From: Candidatus Poribacteria bacterium
Lineage (GTDB): Bacteria; Poribacteria; WGA-4E; GCA-2687025
Direction of reading: 5' to 3'
Assembly: GCA_018644665.1 (NCBI GenBank)
Contig: JABGQA010000128.1
Span: 1-48,711 of the forward strand
Length of the DNA stretch: 48,711 nt
Both the position numbers and the translations under genes were made by a program. The notes under the pieces are model-generated. The model ran no database searches. It was given only the letters and a program-made list of their open reading frames with translations, and was not told where the DNA came from. This document shows positions 16,218 to 24,645 of this stretch, in pieces (the stretch's first letter is position 1; the number at the start of each line of letters is the position of its first letter).

Positions 16218-17204
16218 ATGGCAGAGCGGAGCCATCTTCTCGGCTTGGATGTGGGCGGCACCAAGATCGCGGCCGTCGTTGCGGACGGGTCGGGTGAGAT
16301 CCTCGCGAAGATCCGTCGCCCCACGCCGGCCGCGCTTGGACCCGACGGCATCGTCGCCGAGATGACCGACATGCTGGCGGAGGTCGCGGCCACCGTCAGC
16401 ATCGCCCCCCTCGACGCGGCTGCGCTCGGCGTGAGTTTCGGCGGGCCGTATGACCCCGTCCGGGGTGTCGTCCGCGACATACCGAACCTGCCCGACTGGG
16501 GCGGCGTGCCGCTGTATGCCCTGCTGGCCGACGCCCTCCCCGGCGTCGGGTTGGCGATCGACAACGACGCTAACGCGGCCGCCCTCGCCGAGTGGCGTTT
16601 CGGCGCCGGCCAGGGCGCCGACCACATGCTGTACCTGACGATGGGCACCGGCATCGGTGGCGGGATCGTCAGCGAAGGTCGACTCTACCGTGGCCTGCGG
16701 AACGCCGGCGGCGAAGTGGGACACACCGTCCTCGTGCCGGACGGCGCCGAGTGCGGCTGCGGACACCGAGGATGCCTGGAGGCGTACGCTTCGGGGCCGG
16801 CGATCGCCCGCCGGGCCATCGAGAAGATAGAGGCCGGCGAAGGCGACGCCTTCCGCGCCGTGCTCCGAGACGCGGGCGTCGCGCTACCAGATCTCAGAGC
16901 CGAACAGATCGTCGAGGCCGCGCGCGACGGCGTCAAGTTCGCCATGGACCACCTGGCCGAGACCGCCTTCTACATGGGTTGGGGCATCGCCAACGCCGTC
17001 AGCATCCTGGCGCCGGAGGTCGTCGTCCTCGGGACCGTCGCCACGGCGGCCGGCGACATGTTCATGGAGCCGCTGCGTCGGCACGTGGTGGACATGGCGA
17101 TGCCCGGAGTCGGCGAGGCCACCCGCGTCGAGCCCGCCGGCTTGGGCGATCTCGTCGGTGACTACGCCGCGATCGCTCTCGCAGCGGACGTGCTGGGCTC
17201 GTAG
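16218..17204 (+). CDS. ROK-family sugar kinase
   Basis: A 328-aa ROK protein, probably glucokinase or an amino-sugar kinase, phosphorylating an imported hexose with ATP in the cytosol. It has the N-terminal phosphate-1 motif LGLDVGGTKIAAVV, the sugar-contact block IDNDANAAALAEW, the phosphate-2 motif LYLTMGTGIGGGIV, EVGHTVL with the metal-site His, and the ROK zinc motif CGCGHRGCLEAYASG. There is no N-terminal helix-turn-helix, so it is a kinase and not a ROK repressor. It starts 6 nt after the propeller gene and closes the forward operon. Confidence 0.93.
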   Translation: MAERSHLLGLDVGGTKIAAVVADGSGEILAKIRRPTPAALGPDGIVAEMTDMLAEVAATVSIAPLDAAALGVSFGGPYDPVRGVVRDIPNLPDWGGVPLYALLADALPGVGLAIDNDANAAALAEWRFGAGQGADHMLYLTMGTGIGGGIVSEGRLYRGLRNAGGEVGHTVLVPDGAECGCGHRGCLEAYASGPAIARRAIEKIEAGEGDAFRAVLRDAGVALPDLRAEQIVEAARDGVKFAMDHLAETAFYMGWGIANAVSILAPEVVVLGTVATAAGDMFMEPLRRHVVDMAMPGVGEATRVEPAGLGDLVGDYAAIALAADVLGS

Positions 17205-17286
17205 GCGACACGCCTTCGGCGGTTGGGCGCGTGGGCGTCTTGCCCTTGCGTGGGAAGTGAGCGCGGTCGCCCCGCATGATCGAGCG

Positions 17287-17697
17287 CTACAGCAGAAGCC
17301 GTTCGTACCCGATCGAGCGCAAGTGGTCGGGATAGAGCCGGATGGCCGGCTTCAGCAGCGGCAGCAGCCGCGTCAGCTTGCTGAGGGGCCCGCGGTACGA
17401 TACGCGCCCCGCCATCACCTCGGCGATGACGTTCACCTTGCCCATCCAGAAGCGGTGGGCGACGTCCGCCTTCATCGACATCTCGATGTCGGCTGGGATC
17501 TCCGAATCACCGAAGAGGATGTCGTTCACGCCCTTCCGCGCGTCGATCGTAACGACGGCGTCGGGGTCCAGGTAGCGGAAGCGGGCGACCATCCCAGAAT
17601 CGGCGATGCTCTCGTACAGCGCGGGATCGTCCTTCATCCGCTCCAGCAGGCCGCCGATGCACTTGTAGAATTCCGTTTCGCTCTCAAACACGCCCAT
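17287..17697 (-). CDS. SCP2-like lipid-binding domain protein
   Basis: A 136-aa protein resembling sterol-carrier-protein-2 (SCP2) domains: an N-terminal helix (EFYKCIGGLLERMKDDPAL), a beta-sheet with DAVVTIDARKG, then EIEMSMKAD-like sequence (DIEMSMKADVAHRFWMGKVN) and a closing amphipathic segment GRVSYRGPLSKLTRLLPLL. SCP2 domains bind fatty acyl-CoA or other lipids in the cytosol. ATG 17697 was preferred to the GTG at 17712 because GGGAG stands 6 nt before it. It is convergent with the ROK operon and has its own extended -10 promoter. The ligand is unknown. Confidence 0.7.
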   Translation of the reverse strand: MGVFESETEFYKCIGGLLERMKDDPALYESIADSGMVARFRYLDPDAVVTIDARKGVNDILFGDSEIPADIEMSMKADVAHRFWMGKVNVIAEVMAGRVSYRGPLSKLTRLLPLLKPAIRLYPDHLRSIGYERLLL

Positions 17698-17736
17698 GCC
17701 ACGCTCCCACACCCAACACCGGCCATCGCTGCGTGA

Positions 17737-17745
17737 AGTATACCA
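17737..17745 (-). promoter_or_regulatory. Extended -10 promoter of SCP2-like gene
   Basis: The minus strand reads TGGTATACT, an extended -10 element, about 40 nt before the start codon at 17697. It is identical to the element at 5713-5721. Confidence 0.4.
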
Positions 17746-17786
17746 GCCCCGCGAAACCCGGCGCCTGCCTGTTCACGGTGTGGACA

Positions 17787-17816
17787 CCTGTGCGTCGACA
17801 TGAGCGCCTGTGCGTC
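17787..17816 (+). repeat. Two direct repeats upstream of the TonB-dependent receptor
   Basis: The 10-mer CCTGTGCGTC occurs at 17787-17796 and again at 17807-17816, a 20-bp period that places both copies on nearly the same face of the helix. They lie about 145 nt before the receptor start, as expected for a regulator-binding pair. Confidence 0.4.
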
Positions 17817-17960
17817 CGACCACGCCAGCCGTGTCTCAACATATCGCCATCCCCGGGTCACCAGTCCCTGGCGCCGAATGTGCGTGGTCGCGGGCGAGGC
17901 GGCTCATGCGTCGTATCGACGTCCCGTAGGGCGCGCGACGTGTCAGGCTGGGGAAGGCCG

Positions 17961-20261
17961 ATGAACCGAACGCGAAGTGCGATAGCGTGTTGCGTGATGG
18001 CGTGGACCGTCGTGGCCGCGTGGGCCGAAGAGGCGCGCGCGCCGGCGGAACTGGACGAGATCATCGTGACGGCAACCCGCAGCGAGATGACATCCTACGA
18101 CACGCCCGGGTCGACCAACGTCATCACGCCGACGGAACTGGCGCGCAGGATGCCCATCGGCGCCATCGACGCGCTCTACGACGAGCCGGGGGTGATGACG
18201 CAGCGCACGACGAACGGCCAGGGATCGCCGTTCATCCGTGGATTCACCGGCTATCACACGATGGTCCTCGTCGACGGCGTGCGCCTGAACAACTCGACCT
18301 TCCGCTCGGGGCCGAACCAGTACTTCAACACCCTGAACGTGGACGACGTGGCGCGTATCGAGGTCGTGCGTGGCCCGCACTCCGTGCTCTACGGAAGTTC
18401 GGCGCTGGGCGGCGTGATTCACGCGCGCTCGCCGGAGCCCGCACGACAGGGCGCGGATTTGGTCCTGCGGCCGCGGCTCTTCGGGAGATTCGGGAGCCGG
18501 GCGGGCGATGCGGTCGCGGGATTCTCGCTCGACGGCGGCCGCGACGAAGTCGGGTTCCGCGTGAGCATGACGCGCAAGGATCTCGGACCCGTGCAGCCGG
18601 GCAAGGGCCTCGATGTACACGTGAAAGGGCGGAAGTTCTTCCTTACGAGCGACGAGGACGAACGCGTCCTGCCGAGGGCGTACCGCACGCGAACCGGAAC
18701 GGTTGCCAGCTCCCGAGTCTACGACGAGGAGAGCATCTCCGACGATGTGTCGACGTCCTACCGGGAGAATGCCGGAAGCGCGGCCCTGACGTGGATGCCG
18801 AGCGACCGCTCGTCGGTCCGCCTTGCATACCAGGGCGTGCGGCAGGAGGTGTCGTCCAGGTGGGACAAGGTCGCGTCGGGCGAGGAGTTCGAGCGCCTCG
18901 AGTACGACCCGCAGGAGCGGCATCTCATGTACGGCTCGTACAGCGTCACCGCCCCGGCTACCGGTGTGGACCGTTTGACCGCCACGCTGTCGTTCCATCG
19001 GCAGATCGAAGGGCAGACACAGCTCAAGGTCGACGCCGATCCTGTGAGTAACCTCAGCCGCACGGAAGACACCGTCAGCACGGTCGGCGGGTCGCTTGTA
19101 GGAGAATCGCACGCGGGCGGGCGACACGATCTTACGTACGGCGTCGACGCCTACGCCGACTCCGTGGCAAGCCAGCGCGTTCTACCGACCCCGCGGCCCT
19201 GGGGTCGCTATCCCCACGGCTCGTCCGCGTTCGACGTCAGCGCTTTCGTCCAGGACGAGATATCGGCCGGCGGCGCGCTCACGGTGTCCCTCGGGGCGAA
19301 CGCCACGTACTACCGCGTCACGAGCGACCTGTCGTTAGAGGACCCGGCGTTCGGCGCCCTTGAGAAGGACGGTCTGTCGGCGACTGGCGCCGCGGCCCTC
19401 GCCTATGAGGCGTCCGACGGGTTGAAGCTCCACGCCGCCATCGGAACCGGCTTCCGCGCGCCGACGATCGACGATCTCACCGGCGTGCAGGTCACGAACC
19501 AGGGCATCCAGGCGCCCAGCCCCGACGTCGACCCCGAGCGCAGCCTGAACATCGAGGTCGGGCTGAAGGTGCGCAAGCCGCGCTTCGGCGGAAGTGTCTC
19601 TGCGTTCAACACGTTCCTCACGGACCAGATGGTGTCCCGCGATGCGTCCGAGGTGTACGGCGCGGATCTGCCCACGTTCGCGCGGAGCGTCCAGGCGGCA
19701 TATCCCGACCTCGACATCAACGTCCTGGACAACCTCGACGAGATGGTGATCCGTGGCGTCGAGGCGGACATCCATGTCAACCCAACGCCAGCGGTGACCG
19801 TCTATGGCGTCGGCACGCTGCTGCGCGGTGAGGTGCTAACGCTTGACGGCCGTGACCCCGATCCCAACAAGCCGTGGGAGGCCCGCATGCGCCGCGAGCC
19901 GCCGCCAAACGCGACACTAGGCGTCCGGTGGGAGCCGACGAACGCTCCATACTGGGCGGATGTCTTCGCCCGGGGCGCCGCGAAGCAGAACCGGCTCAGC
20001 AACGGCGACATTCGCGACCCGAGGATTCCCGGCCTTACGCGCGACCGCGACGAGGTGACGTTCGACGAGAACGGAGCAGCAGTCGATGCGGGGACGCCGG
20101 GCTGGGTCACGCTGAACGCACGCGTCGGGACGACGTTCCGCGGCGCGTCGCGCGTGACGCTCGCTGTCGAGAACCTGTTCGACCGACGCTACCGGTGGCA
20201 TGGCTCCGGCGTGGACGCCCCTGGGCGGAACCTCGTCGTCAGCGTCGACCACGTGTTCTGA
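17961..20261 (+). CDS. TonB-dependent outer-membrane receptor
   Basis: A 766-aa outer-membrane gated transporter. ATG 17961 has GGGGAAGG upstream and starts a Sec signal (RSAIACCVMAWTVVAAWA). A TonB box DEIIVTATR follows at about residues 33-41. The plug domain contains GSPFIRGFTGYHTMVLVDGV and VEVVRGPHSVLYGSSALGGV-like sequence (IEVVRGPHSVLYGSSALGG). The 22-strand barrel ends with VENLFDRRYRWHGSGV and a terminal Phe, the usual BAM signal. It could import a siderophore, cobalamin or an oligosaccharide; plug and barrel alone do not decide, and no cobalamin riboswitch was found upstream. TonB, ExbB and ExbD are not in the window. It is monocistronic with its own terminator. Confidence 0.95.
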   Translation: MNRTRSAIACCVMAWTVVAAWAEEARAPAELDEIIVTATRSEMTSYDTPGSTNVITPTELARRMPIGAIDALYDEPGVMTQRTTNGQGSPFIRGFTGYHTMVLVDGVRLNNSTFRSGPNQYFNTLNVDDVARIEVVRGPHSVLYGSSALGGVIHARSPEPARQGADLVLRPRLFGRFGSRAGDAVAGFSLDGGRDEVGFRVSMTRKDLGPVQPGKGLDVHVKGRKFFLTSDEDERVLPRAYRTRTGTVASSRVYDEESISDDVSTSYRENAGSAALTWMPSDRSSVRLAYQGVRQEVSSRWDKVASGEEFERLEYDPQERHLMYGSYSVTAPATGVDRLTATLSFHRQIEGQTQLKVDADPVSNLSRTEDTVSTVGGSLVGESHAGGRHDLTYGVDAYADSVASQRVLPTPRPWGRYPHGSSAFDVSAFVQDEISAGGALTVSLGANATYYRVTSDLSLEDPAFGALEKDGLSATGAAALAYEASDGLKLHAAIGTGFRAPTIDDLTGVQVTNQGIQAPSPDVDPERSLNIEVGLKVRKPRFGGSVSAFNTFLTDQMVSRDASEVYGADLPTFARSVQAAYPDLDINVLDNLDEMVIRGVEADIHVNPTPAVTVYGVGTLLRGEVLTLDGRDPDPNKPWEARMRREPPPNATLGVRWEPTNAPYWADVFARGAAKQNRLSNGDIRDPRIPGLTRDRDEVTFDENGAAVDAGTPGWVTLNARVGTTFRGASRVTLAVENLFDRRYRWHGSGVDAPGRNLVVSVDHVF

Positions 20262-20289
20262 TTACCAGCTTCGGCCGAGAGGTCGTTGA

Positions 20290-20318
20290 GGTTGACCCAG
20301 GCGGTCAACCGTCTTCTT
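20290..20318 (+). terminator. Intrinsic terminator of the TonB-dependent receptor gene
   Basis: A perfect 8-bp stem, GGTTGACC (20290-20297) and GGTCAACC (20303-20310), with a 5-nt loop is followed by GTCTTCTT. It begins 28 nt after the stop codon. Confidence 0.65.
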
Positions 20319-20393
20319 AGAGGAGGCTAGCGGGGTCGCTCGCTCCCCGTTATCACCGCCGATGTTTGCGGTCAGATGTCGCGGAGACGCCCG

Positions 20394-20522
20394 ATGCTGA
20401 GGTCGTTTGCCATTACGACGCTACTCGCGCTGGTTGTCGCGGCGCTGCTTGTAGCGTACGTCCTCACGGGACACGCCGCCGAAGGGCTAGCGAACTCGTC
20501 CCCATTGAGCGTGCCCCTGTAG
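20394..20522 (+). CDS. Small one-helix or secreted peptide (42 aa)
   Basis: A 42-codon frame starting at ATG 20394 with GGAG at 20383-20386, 7 nt upstream. The translation begins MLRSFAITTLLALVVAALLV and ends in a polar tail, so it is either a cleaved peptide or a single-pass membrane peptide. An in-frame ATG at 20376 would add MSRRRP, giving a more basic n-region. It lies downstream of the receptor terminator and so needs its own promoter. No homolog is recognised. The hydrophobic core with a Shine-Dalgarno sequence argues for a real gene, but its shortness leaves doubt. Confidence 0.45.
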   Translation: MLRSFAITTLLALVVAALLVAYVLTGHAAEGLANSSPLSVPL

Positions 20523-20591
20523 CCGTCCGTCAGCGAACACAGGTGCTTAGCCCTACCTAGTGGCTACGACGCCTGCCACCCGCAACGGGAA

Positions 20592-20617
20592 CGCCGGGCC
20601 ATTTGCCTGACCCGGCG
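20592..20617. terminator. GC-rich hairpin between convergent genes
   Basis: CGCCGGG (20592-20598) and CCCGGCG (20611-20617) form a perfect 7-bp stem with a 12-nt loop. It sits 35 nt past the stop of the Gfo/Idh/MocA gene (minus strand) and about 70 nt past the small peptide gene. There is no T tract, so it may be a bidirectional or Rho-assisted terminator. Confidence 0.35.
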
Positions 20618-20652
20618 CCATTTCGTGCCGACCGATGCTCAGCGCGCGCGAA

Positions 20653-21657
20653 CTACGACTTCTCCACCTTGGTGGTCTGGCCGCTTTCGGCCGCGCGCCA
20701 GCAGGCTTCCGTGAGTTCGATCACGCGGAGCCCGCATATCGGCGGGACCTGCACTTCGCCTTCGCCGCGGATGGCGTCGATGAAGTTCTGATCCTTGCCG
20801 CCCGGGTAGAGGTCGGCGTCGCTGAAGTCGGTGACTTCGGTCGGCTTCGGCTGGTCTTCCGTGGACACCATCAGCCGGCCGTCTTGCGGCATCCACATGA
20901 TGCCGTTCTCGCCCGCGATGGTGATGTCTTCCCACATCCCGCTCGCGACCTGGTCCCCGACGATCGTGATCGTCCCGACGGCGCCGTTCGTGTACTTCAC
21001 GGTGACGGCGCTATTGATGTCTACCTTCTCGCCGCGGTTGTCCACGAAGGCGAACACCTCCTCGGCCTCGAGGTCCGTGATCCACAGGAGGATATCGACG
21101 ACGTGGCTACCCGAGTCGTTGAGCTGTCCGCCGCCGCTCAGCTCGGGGACGAGTCGCCACGCGCCCTGCTGGCCGCGAAGCCAGTTCTGACCCTGGAACA
21201 CGTGGGTCAGCGTCACGCGGCCGATGAGGCCCTCGGCGATCTTCTGACGCACCCAGCGGAACCGTTGGTCGTAGTGGCGCTGATAACCGATGAGGACGAC
21301 CAGCCCGGTCTCCTCCTGCTTCTGCATGATCTCGCGAGCGTGCGCGCTCGTGCACGCCATCGGCTTCTCGATCTCGACGTGGATGCCCCGATCGAGCGCG
21401 GCCATCACCTGCTCGTAGTGCAGCGTGTGCGGCGTGCTGATCACGACGCCGTCCATCTCTACGCTGTCGAGCATATCGACGTAATCGCTGAACGTCGGCA
21501 CTTCCTCGCCCAGGCGCTCCAGCGCGGCTTCCAGAGCGGCCTCGCTCGGGTCGTTTAGGGCGACGATCTCGGTGCCTTCGATCTTCGCCACCTGCGCGAT
21601 GTGGCCGCGGGCATTGCCACCCGTGCCTATGAATCCTATGCGGATTGGATCACTCAC
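20653..21657 (-). CDS. Gfo/Idh/MocA-family oxidoreductase
   Basis: A 334-aa NAD(P)-dependent sugar or cyclitol dehydrogenase. The Rossmann motif is IRIGFIGTGGNARGHI; the family motif IEKPMA follows strand 4, with the presumed catalytic Lys. The C-terminal substrate domain contains GGGQLNDSGSHVVDILLW, with Asp and His where this family places its active site. GTG 21657 was chosen because GGAG lies 7 nt upstream; an in-frame ATG at 21687 would add ten residues and has no clear ribosome-binding site. It is last in the run DUF6785, one-helix protein, RraA, sulfatase, PhyH-HEAT. The substrate is unknown. Confidence 0.92.
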   Translation of the reverse strand: MSDPIRIGFIGTGGNARGHIAQVAKIEGTEIVALNDPSEAALEAALERLGEEVPTFSDYVDMLDSVEMDGVVISTPHTLHYEQVMAALDRGIHVEIEKPMACTSAHAREIMQKQEETGLVVLIGYQRHYDQRFRWVRQKIAEGLIGRVTLTHVFQGQNWLRGQQGAWRLVPELSGGGQLNDSGSHVVDILLWITDLEAEEVFAFVDNRGEKVDINSAVTVKYTNGAVGTITIVGDQVASGMWEDITIAGENGIMWMPQDGRLMVSTEDQPKPTEVTDFSDADLYPGGKDQNFIDAIRGEGEVQVPPICGLRVIELTEACWRAAESGQTTKVEKS

Positions 21658-21743
21658 GTTATCGCTCCATCTGTTCGTCCGCGCCATGCCTGCGCGCGGA
21701 GCCTTCGGTTACTCGTGGCCGGGTCACGGATGGCCGGGCCGCA

Positions 21744-23099
21744 CTACTGCGCCGAATCCCAACGCGTCGCTTCGAGGTAGTGCAGCAGCGCCGCGGTCGC
21801 CTCGGGCGTGGCGATGCGGCGCAACGCCTGCACGCTGAACCCCCGCACGTAGTAGTGCGGCTCACGCAGAGCTTCGGTAAGCGCCGGCACGGCCTCGGCC
21901 GCCAGATCGCCGATGCGCGCCAACGCCAACGCCGCGTTCCTGCGCACGACGTCGTTCTCGTCGTTCAGCATCGCCGCGAGCGGCATCGTCGCCGCGTCCG
22001 TCTTCTGCGCCGCCGTGCCCAGGGCTTCGGTGGCGTGCCGCCGCACGATCTCCGACTCGTCACCCAACCGGCCGACGAGCGCCGGAACCGCGTCGGATGC
22101 CTTCTCGCCCATGTCGCCCAGAGCGTCGACGGCGCGGGCGCGGATATCGGGGTCTTCGTCCGCGGACGCGTCGACGAGCGCGTCGACCGCCTCCTGGCCC
22201 ATAACGGTAAATGCGTAGCCTGCATTCCTACGAGCCGCCACGGAATCGCCGCGCAAAGCGTCGATCAGGACCGGGACGGCCTCCTCACCCGCGTAACCCA
22301 ACTGATAGGCCGCGTCGACGCCCTCGGCTTCGGAATCGCCAGCGAGAGCCTTCGCGAGTTCCGCTACGGACCGCGTCGGCTCCGACGTGTTGCCGTTGGC
22401 TCCGCCGTGCCAGTGCCAGAGGTGCTCCCAGGTGCGCTCCTGCTCGTCGCCGGACGCGTCCCATCGCGCGCCACTGTGGTCCCAGCTCGGCGCCTCAGGC
22501 TCAGACATGCGGGTGAAGAGGAACTTCACCATGTACCGCTTGCCTTCTGACGTGTTCGGCATGGCGCCGTGCAGCAGATCGTAGTGGACGATACACACCG
22601 TCCCAGCCTCGCCCGCAACGGGCGTCACCGCCTCGTCTTCGAGCTGCTGGCGCGTGTTGAGGTATTGGGACTTCGGAATGATGGCCGTCGGACCGATCTC
22701 GACAGGCGTGTCCTGCGGGTAGTAGAACGCCATCGTCCACCGCGTATGGTGGTGACGACGGTTGTCGTCGACCGCGAACCGGCTGTTGTGGAGGCTGTCC
22801 TTGTGCATCCTCTGCCCCTCACTGCCCGGCGTGTTGCCATGCATGTGTCGGTGCAGGTGGAGGTAATAGTCGTCGCCGAGGATGCTCGCCATCGCTCCGT
22901 CGACCATCGCATGGTCGAAGATGTCTTGAATCTCGGGGATGTGCGGCAGCAGGTTGTTCTGCGGGTTGCCGTGTTTCTCCAGCATCCCGTCTATCTTCGT
23001 GCGGACGGTCTCGTTGAACGCGTCGGAGAATCCGGGCTTCAGGATCACGTAGCCGTCGCGCACGAACCGCTGCATCGCGGCGTCGTCGAGTCGCATCAT
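21744..23099 (-). CDS. PhyH-family dioxygenase fused to HEAT repeats
   Basis: A 451-aa two-part protein. Residues about 1-215 are a phytanoyl-CoA dioxygenase (PhyH) domain: Fe(II) ligands in MHKDSLHN (His 99, Asp 101) and LLHGAMPN (His 177), and the 2-oxoglutarate-binding Arg in GKRYMVKF (Arg 188). Residues about 255-445 are six or so HEAT/PBS-lyase-like repeats (EIVRRHATEALGT, DVVRRNAALALARIGD, HYYVRGFSVQALRRIA). Such Fe/2-oxoglutarate enzymes hydroxylate small molecules. The HEAT half may dock a protein or a carrier-bound substrate; that is inference. ATG 23099 follows AAGGAGG. It lies 56 nt after the sulfatase gene in the same operon. All catalytic residues are present. Confidence 0.92.
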   Translation of the reverse strand: MMRLDDAAMQRFVRDGYVILKPGFSDAFNETVRTKIDGMLEKHGNPQNNLLPHIPEIQDIFDHAMVDGAMASILGDDYYLHLHRHMHGNTPGSEGQRMHKDSLHNSRFAVDDNRRHHHTRWTMAFYYPQDTPVEIGPTAIIPKSQYLNTRQQLEDEAVTPVAGEAGTVCIVHYDLLHGAMPNTSEGKRYMVKFLFTRMSEPEAPSWDHSGARWDASGDEQERTWEHLWHWHGGANGNTSEPTRSVAELAKALAGDSEAEGVDAAYQLGYAGEEAVPVLIDALRGDSVAARRNAGYAFTVMGQEAVDALVDASADEDPDIRARAVDALGDMGEKASDAVPALVGRLGDESEIVRRHATEALGTAAQKTDAATMPLAAMLNDENDVVRRNAALALARIGDLAAEAVPALTEALREPHYYVRGFSVQALRRIATPEATAALLHYLEATRWDSAQ

Positions 23100-23155
23100 G
23101 GCCCGCCGGCCTCCTTATCGGCGTGGATGTTGGGACGGGCCCGCGTGGACGCGGC

Positions 23156-24616
23156 CTACCCCAGGTAGCGTTCATCGCGGTACGGCGACACCAACGGCTC
23201 ATCAAGGCAGGACAATCCCCCGTCCTGCGCCCAGCCGCAGTCGCGCGCCGTTAGCTCCGCGATCAGACGGTCTCTCCATAGTGATACTTCCGCCGCGCGT
23301 GTCGTATCGTCGACGAGATCGACGCATTCGCCGGGGTCTTCGTCCAGGTCGAAGAACTGTGTGCGGTCGATGCGCGGCAACCACACGAGCTTCCTGTGGC
23401 CGTCGGTGACGTACTGCATCTCCTGCTCGGGCGAGTAGCACGTGCAGTGCTCGCCGTGGATGTACTCGCGCCAGCCGGCGGCGTCGCCCTCCATCAGCGG
23501 GATGACGCTCTTGCCGTCCACCGTCGGCGGCAGGTCGACTCCCGTCGCGTCGAGGATGGTGGGCATGATGTCCTGAATCTCGACCACCTCGTCCACGACT
23601 CCCTGCTTGACCCGTCCACGCTGGTTCGGCGGCGGCGCGACGATGAACGGTATGCGAGCGCTGCCTTCGTAGGCGTAGGTCTTCCGCCACAGGTGATGGT
23701 CCCCGACCATGTCGCCGTGGTCAGAGAGGAAGATGATCCACGTGTTCGCGGCGACGTCCGGTTGGTAGCGTTCCAGCCAGTTTCGCAGCCGGCCGATCTG
23801 CGTGTCGATGAAGCCGATCTCGCCGTAGTAGCCCGCGCGTCCGCGGTGAAGCCGGGCGTCCGAGAGCTTGCCTCGCCACGCATTCACGTTCGACGCATCG
23901 GCGGGCCGGTCGTGCATGCCTGACCAGTCTCCGATGTGCGCGGACGGCGTGTCGCCGCGGTCGTACATGTCGAAGTACGGCGCGGGCGGGACGTACGGCG
24001 AATGCGGTCTGGCGAAGCTCACGTTCAGGAAGAACGACCGCGACGTGTCGCGGTGTCCGATGAAGTGCATCGCGCGGGACATCGTCCACGCGGTTGGGTG
24101 GAGGTGTTCGTCCGTATGCCATGGGCGGGCGACCCATGAGTTCCAGTCGACGCCATGGTCGTCGGGGGTGATGTCGCGCTTCGTCTCACGATCGAACCAG
24201 GCGCGGTACTCGTCCTGCGCGCCGTCGCGGAACATGCGGCCAGATTCGTCCGACTCGCGACTCTGGAATCCCATGTACGCGCGCTGCGGTGAGAAATGCC
24301 CCTTACCCACGAGGTGCGTCTGATAGCCGGCGTTGACGAGTTCCCCGCCCAGCATGTGCGGGAAATCGTTGGGTATGGCTCCCTGACCGCGGCCCATGCC
24401 GAGCACCCCCGTGTGCCACTGGTTCATGCCGGTCATGAGGATCGCGCGCGCAGGGAGACACGAGGGCACGGCGGTGTACGCGTGCTCAAAGCGCGAACCC
24501 GTCGCGGCCAGGTGATCGAGATGCGGCGTCTCGACGACGGGATGACCGTCCGCGCTGAGGCAGTCCCCGCGCATCTGGTCGGCCATGATGAGGATGACGT
24601 TCGGCTGATCCGGCAC
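23156..24616 (-). CDS. Sulfatase (Cys-type), second copy
   Basis: A 486-aa formylglycine sulfatase. CLPAR starts at Cys 53 (PSCLPARAILMTG); NVILIMADQMRGD near the N-terminus and FLSDHGDMVGDHHLW near residue 300 carry the metal-site residues. No signal peptide is present, so it should work in the cytoplasm, as the sulfatase at 12425-13879 does. Outside the motifs the two sulfatases differ considerably and probably act on different esters. It starts at GTG 24616 without a strong Shine-Dalgarno sequence, 29 nt after the RraA-like gene. A formylglycine-generating enzyme or anSME must be encoded elsewhere. Confidence 0.93.
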   Translation of the reverse strand: MPDQPNVILIMADQMRGDCLSADGHPVVETPHLDHLAATGSRFEHAYTAVPSCLPARAILMTGMNQWHTGVLGMGRGQGAIPNDFPHMLGGELVNAGYQTHLVGKGHFSPQRAYMGFQSRESDESGRMFRDGAQDEYRAWFDRETKRDITPDDHGVDWNSWVARPWHTDEHLHPTAWTMSRAMHFIGHRDTSRSFFLNVSFARPHSPYVPPAPYFDMYDRGDTPSAHIGDWSGMHDRPADASNVNAWRGKLSDARLHRGRAGYYGEIGFIDTQIGRLRNWLERYQPDVAANTWIIFLSDHGDMVGDHHLWRKTYAYEGSARIPFIVAPPPNQRGRVKQGVVDEVVEIQDIMPTILDATGVDLPPTVDGKSVIPLMEGDAAGWREYIHGEHCTCYSPEQEMQYVTDGHRKLVWLPRIDRTQFFDLDEDPGECVDLVDDTTRAAEVSLWRDRLIAELTARDCGWAQDGGLSCLDEPLVSPYRDERYLG

Positions 24617-24645
24617 GATGTGGGCTCGCCTGGACTGATCTGCGG

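Noticed and set aside
17698..17960. Cobalamin riboswitch upstream of the TonB-dependent receptor
   Set aside because: A stretch GTCAGGCTGGGG faintly recalls the B12 box, but the core GCCACTG block and paired arms are absent.
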